NCBI GenBank assembly: GCA_937907495.1
Contig: CALESS010000330.1
Span: 1-5,303, forward strand
Direction of reading: 5' to 3'
Source: an uncultured Anaerolineaceae bacterium
GTDB lineage: Bacteria; Chloroflexota; Anaerolineae; Anaerolineales; Anaerolineaceae
Length of the DNA: 5,303 bases
The notes beneath the pieces are model-generated. The model ran no database searches, was not told the origin of the DNA, and saw only the letters and a list, made by a program, of their open reading frames with translations. Position 1 is the stretch's first letter. Each line of letters starts with the position of its first letter. This document shows positions 4,544 through 5,303 of this stretch, in pieces. The position numbers and the translations under genes were made by a program.

Positions 4544-5303
4544 TCAGGGGGTGAATACAGCCTGGCGGATGATCTCGTTGATGAGATCAAACTTGGGCAG
4601 CAACACCTGGGCGCCGTTTTCCGGCACTACGTAGGGTGTAATCTCATTGTATCCGATGGCGTAGCGGCGAATGCGGCTGGTGTCATTGAGGAGCTGGGTG
4701 GCAACCGGCACGAGGGGCAGGATATCATCCAGCCCCATATTGGTTTCCACGCTGCTCTGGTAGCGCTGGTAAAGCTCCGGGATGCGCAGGACCGCATTCA
4801 GGCTCATCATCCGGTTGAACAAGCCCATCATCACTTCCTGGGCGCGGCGGGTGCGGTCCAGGTCGCTGGAGGAATAGCGCGAGCGTACATACCACAACGC
4901 AGTGGCGCCGTCCATCAGCCGCAAGCCGGGATCCACAGAGCAATAGCCGTCAACTCCCCAGGGCAGGTCGCAGTGATCGGACAGGTAGGAGCCCACATAG
5001 ACATTGATGCCGCCCAGGCTGTCAATGATACCGAGGAAGCCCTGGAAGTTGGTGATGACGTAAAAATCCGGCCGGATGCCGAAGTTATACTCCAGGGTAT
5101 CGGAGAGCATTGGGAAATCTCCGTAAGCCATGGGAGTGTTGATGCGGTCATAGCTGCCGTGTCCGGGGATGAACACATAGAGATCGCGCGGGAAGGAGAG
5201 TACCGTGGCGGTGCCTTCCTTTGGATTGATCGAAAGCAGCATCATCACATCGGTGCGCGAGCCAGAATTGGGCCGCCAATCAGAGCCGAGGATCATGATG
5301 CGC
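4544..5303 (-). CDS. LytR-CpsA-Psr (LCP) family protein, N-terminus outside window
   Basis: LCP proteins are membrane-anchored extracytoplasmic enzymes that transfer undecaprenyl-phosphate-linked glycopolymers (teichoic acid, capsule or similar) to peptidoglycan. They are often misnamed transcriptional regulators. The visible 252 residues start inside the domain. GSDWR (6-10) and RTD (16-18) are followed by SFPRDLY (36-42), INTPMAYG (54-61), ITNFQGF (83-89), DSLGGINVYV (94-103) and YVRSR with D149-x-x-R-R near 138-153. These include the expected Arg and Asp residues for phosphate and Mg binding. A pair of cysteines, C111 and C121, lies in a loop after the GGINVYV strand and could form a disulfide outside the cell (inference). 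The frame stays open through the right edge (codons for Arg-Ile precede Met 5296), so Met 5296 is internal. The signal anchor and true start lie beyond the window. The stop is TGA at 4546-4544, followed by a strong terminator. Confidence 0.93.
   Translation of the reverse strand, partial: RIMILGSDWRPNSGSRTDVMMLLSINPKEGTATVLSFPRDLYVFIPGHGSYDRINTPMAYGDFPMLSDTLEYNFGIRPDFYVITNFQGFLGIIDSLGGINVYVGSYLSDHCDLPWGVDGYCSVDPGLRLMDGATALWYVRSRYSSSDLDRTRRAQEVMMGLFNRMMSLNAVLRIPELYQRYQSSVETNMGLDDILPLVPVATQLLNDTSRIRRYAIGYNEITPYVVPENGAQVLLPKFDLINEIIRQAVFTP

Overview
The window holds five genes and one broken or split gene in moderately GC-rich bacterial DNA. From left to right these are: a two-gene minus-strand operon (a receiver/MinD-like ATPase followed by a Sir2-type sirtuin), a divergent plus-strand tilS, a minus-strand XerC/XerD-like tyrosine recombinase interrupted by one in-frame stop, and the 3' part of a minus-strand LytR-CpsA-Psr (LCP) gene that runs off the right edge. 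The combination of a full receiver fused to a TadZ/CpaE-like ATPase, an LCP protein with a cysteine-bearing insertion and a single-copy-type TilS reminds me of Chloroflexota (Anaerolineae). That is an impression from remembered protein style, not a search result, and it is only moderately secure.

Region 1-1933 (minus strand): the receiver-ATPase gene is followed directly by the sirtuin gene. The stop of the first and the start of the second share the tetranucleotide ATGA (785-782), so the two are probably translationally coupled. Region 1934-2021 is an 88-base divergent control region. It carries a perfect TATAAT box placed so that its +1 would fall exactly on the A of the tilS ATG, which predicts a leaderless mRNA. 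It also carries a 23-base dyad that covers the -35 regions of both directions. Region 2022-3449 is tilS, encoding the tRNA(Ile2) lysidine synthetase, with all family motifs.

Region 3409-4329 (minus strand) is the most unusual part. A recombinase-like reading frame is cut by a single TAA exactly at the linker between the DNA-binding and catalytic domains. Independently, the catalytic domain has lost nearly all of the active-site set (first Arg, HxxR His, second His and the Tyr nucleophile), although the spacing to those positions is preserved. It cannot be an ordinary active recombinase. Its 3' end overlaps the tilS 3' end by 41 bases, tail to tail, with no terminator between them. Its promoter (TTGACA, 17 bases, TACACT) is clear, with a perfect 12-base palindrome over the -35 box. 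Its ribosome binding site lies in a small hairpin.

Region 4330-4543 is intergenic. It holds that promoter, an 18-codon plus-strand mini-ORF with an AGGAGG ribosome binding site (tentative), and a strong intrinsic terminator for the LCP gene. Region 4544-5303 is the LCP gene, which lacks its N-terminus because the window ends.
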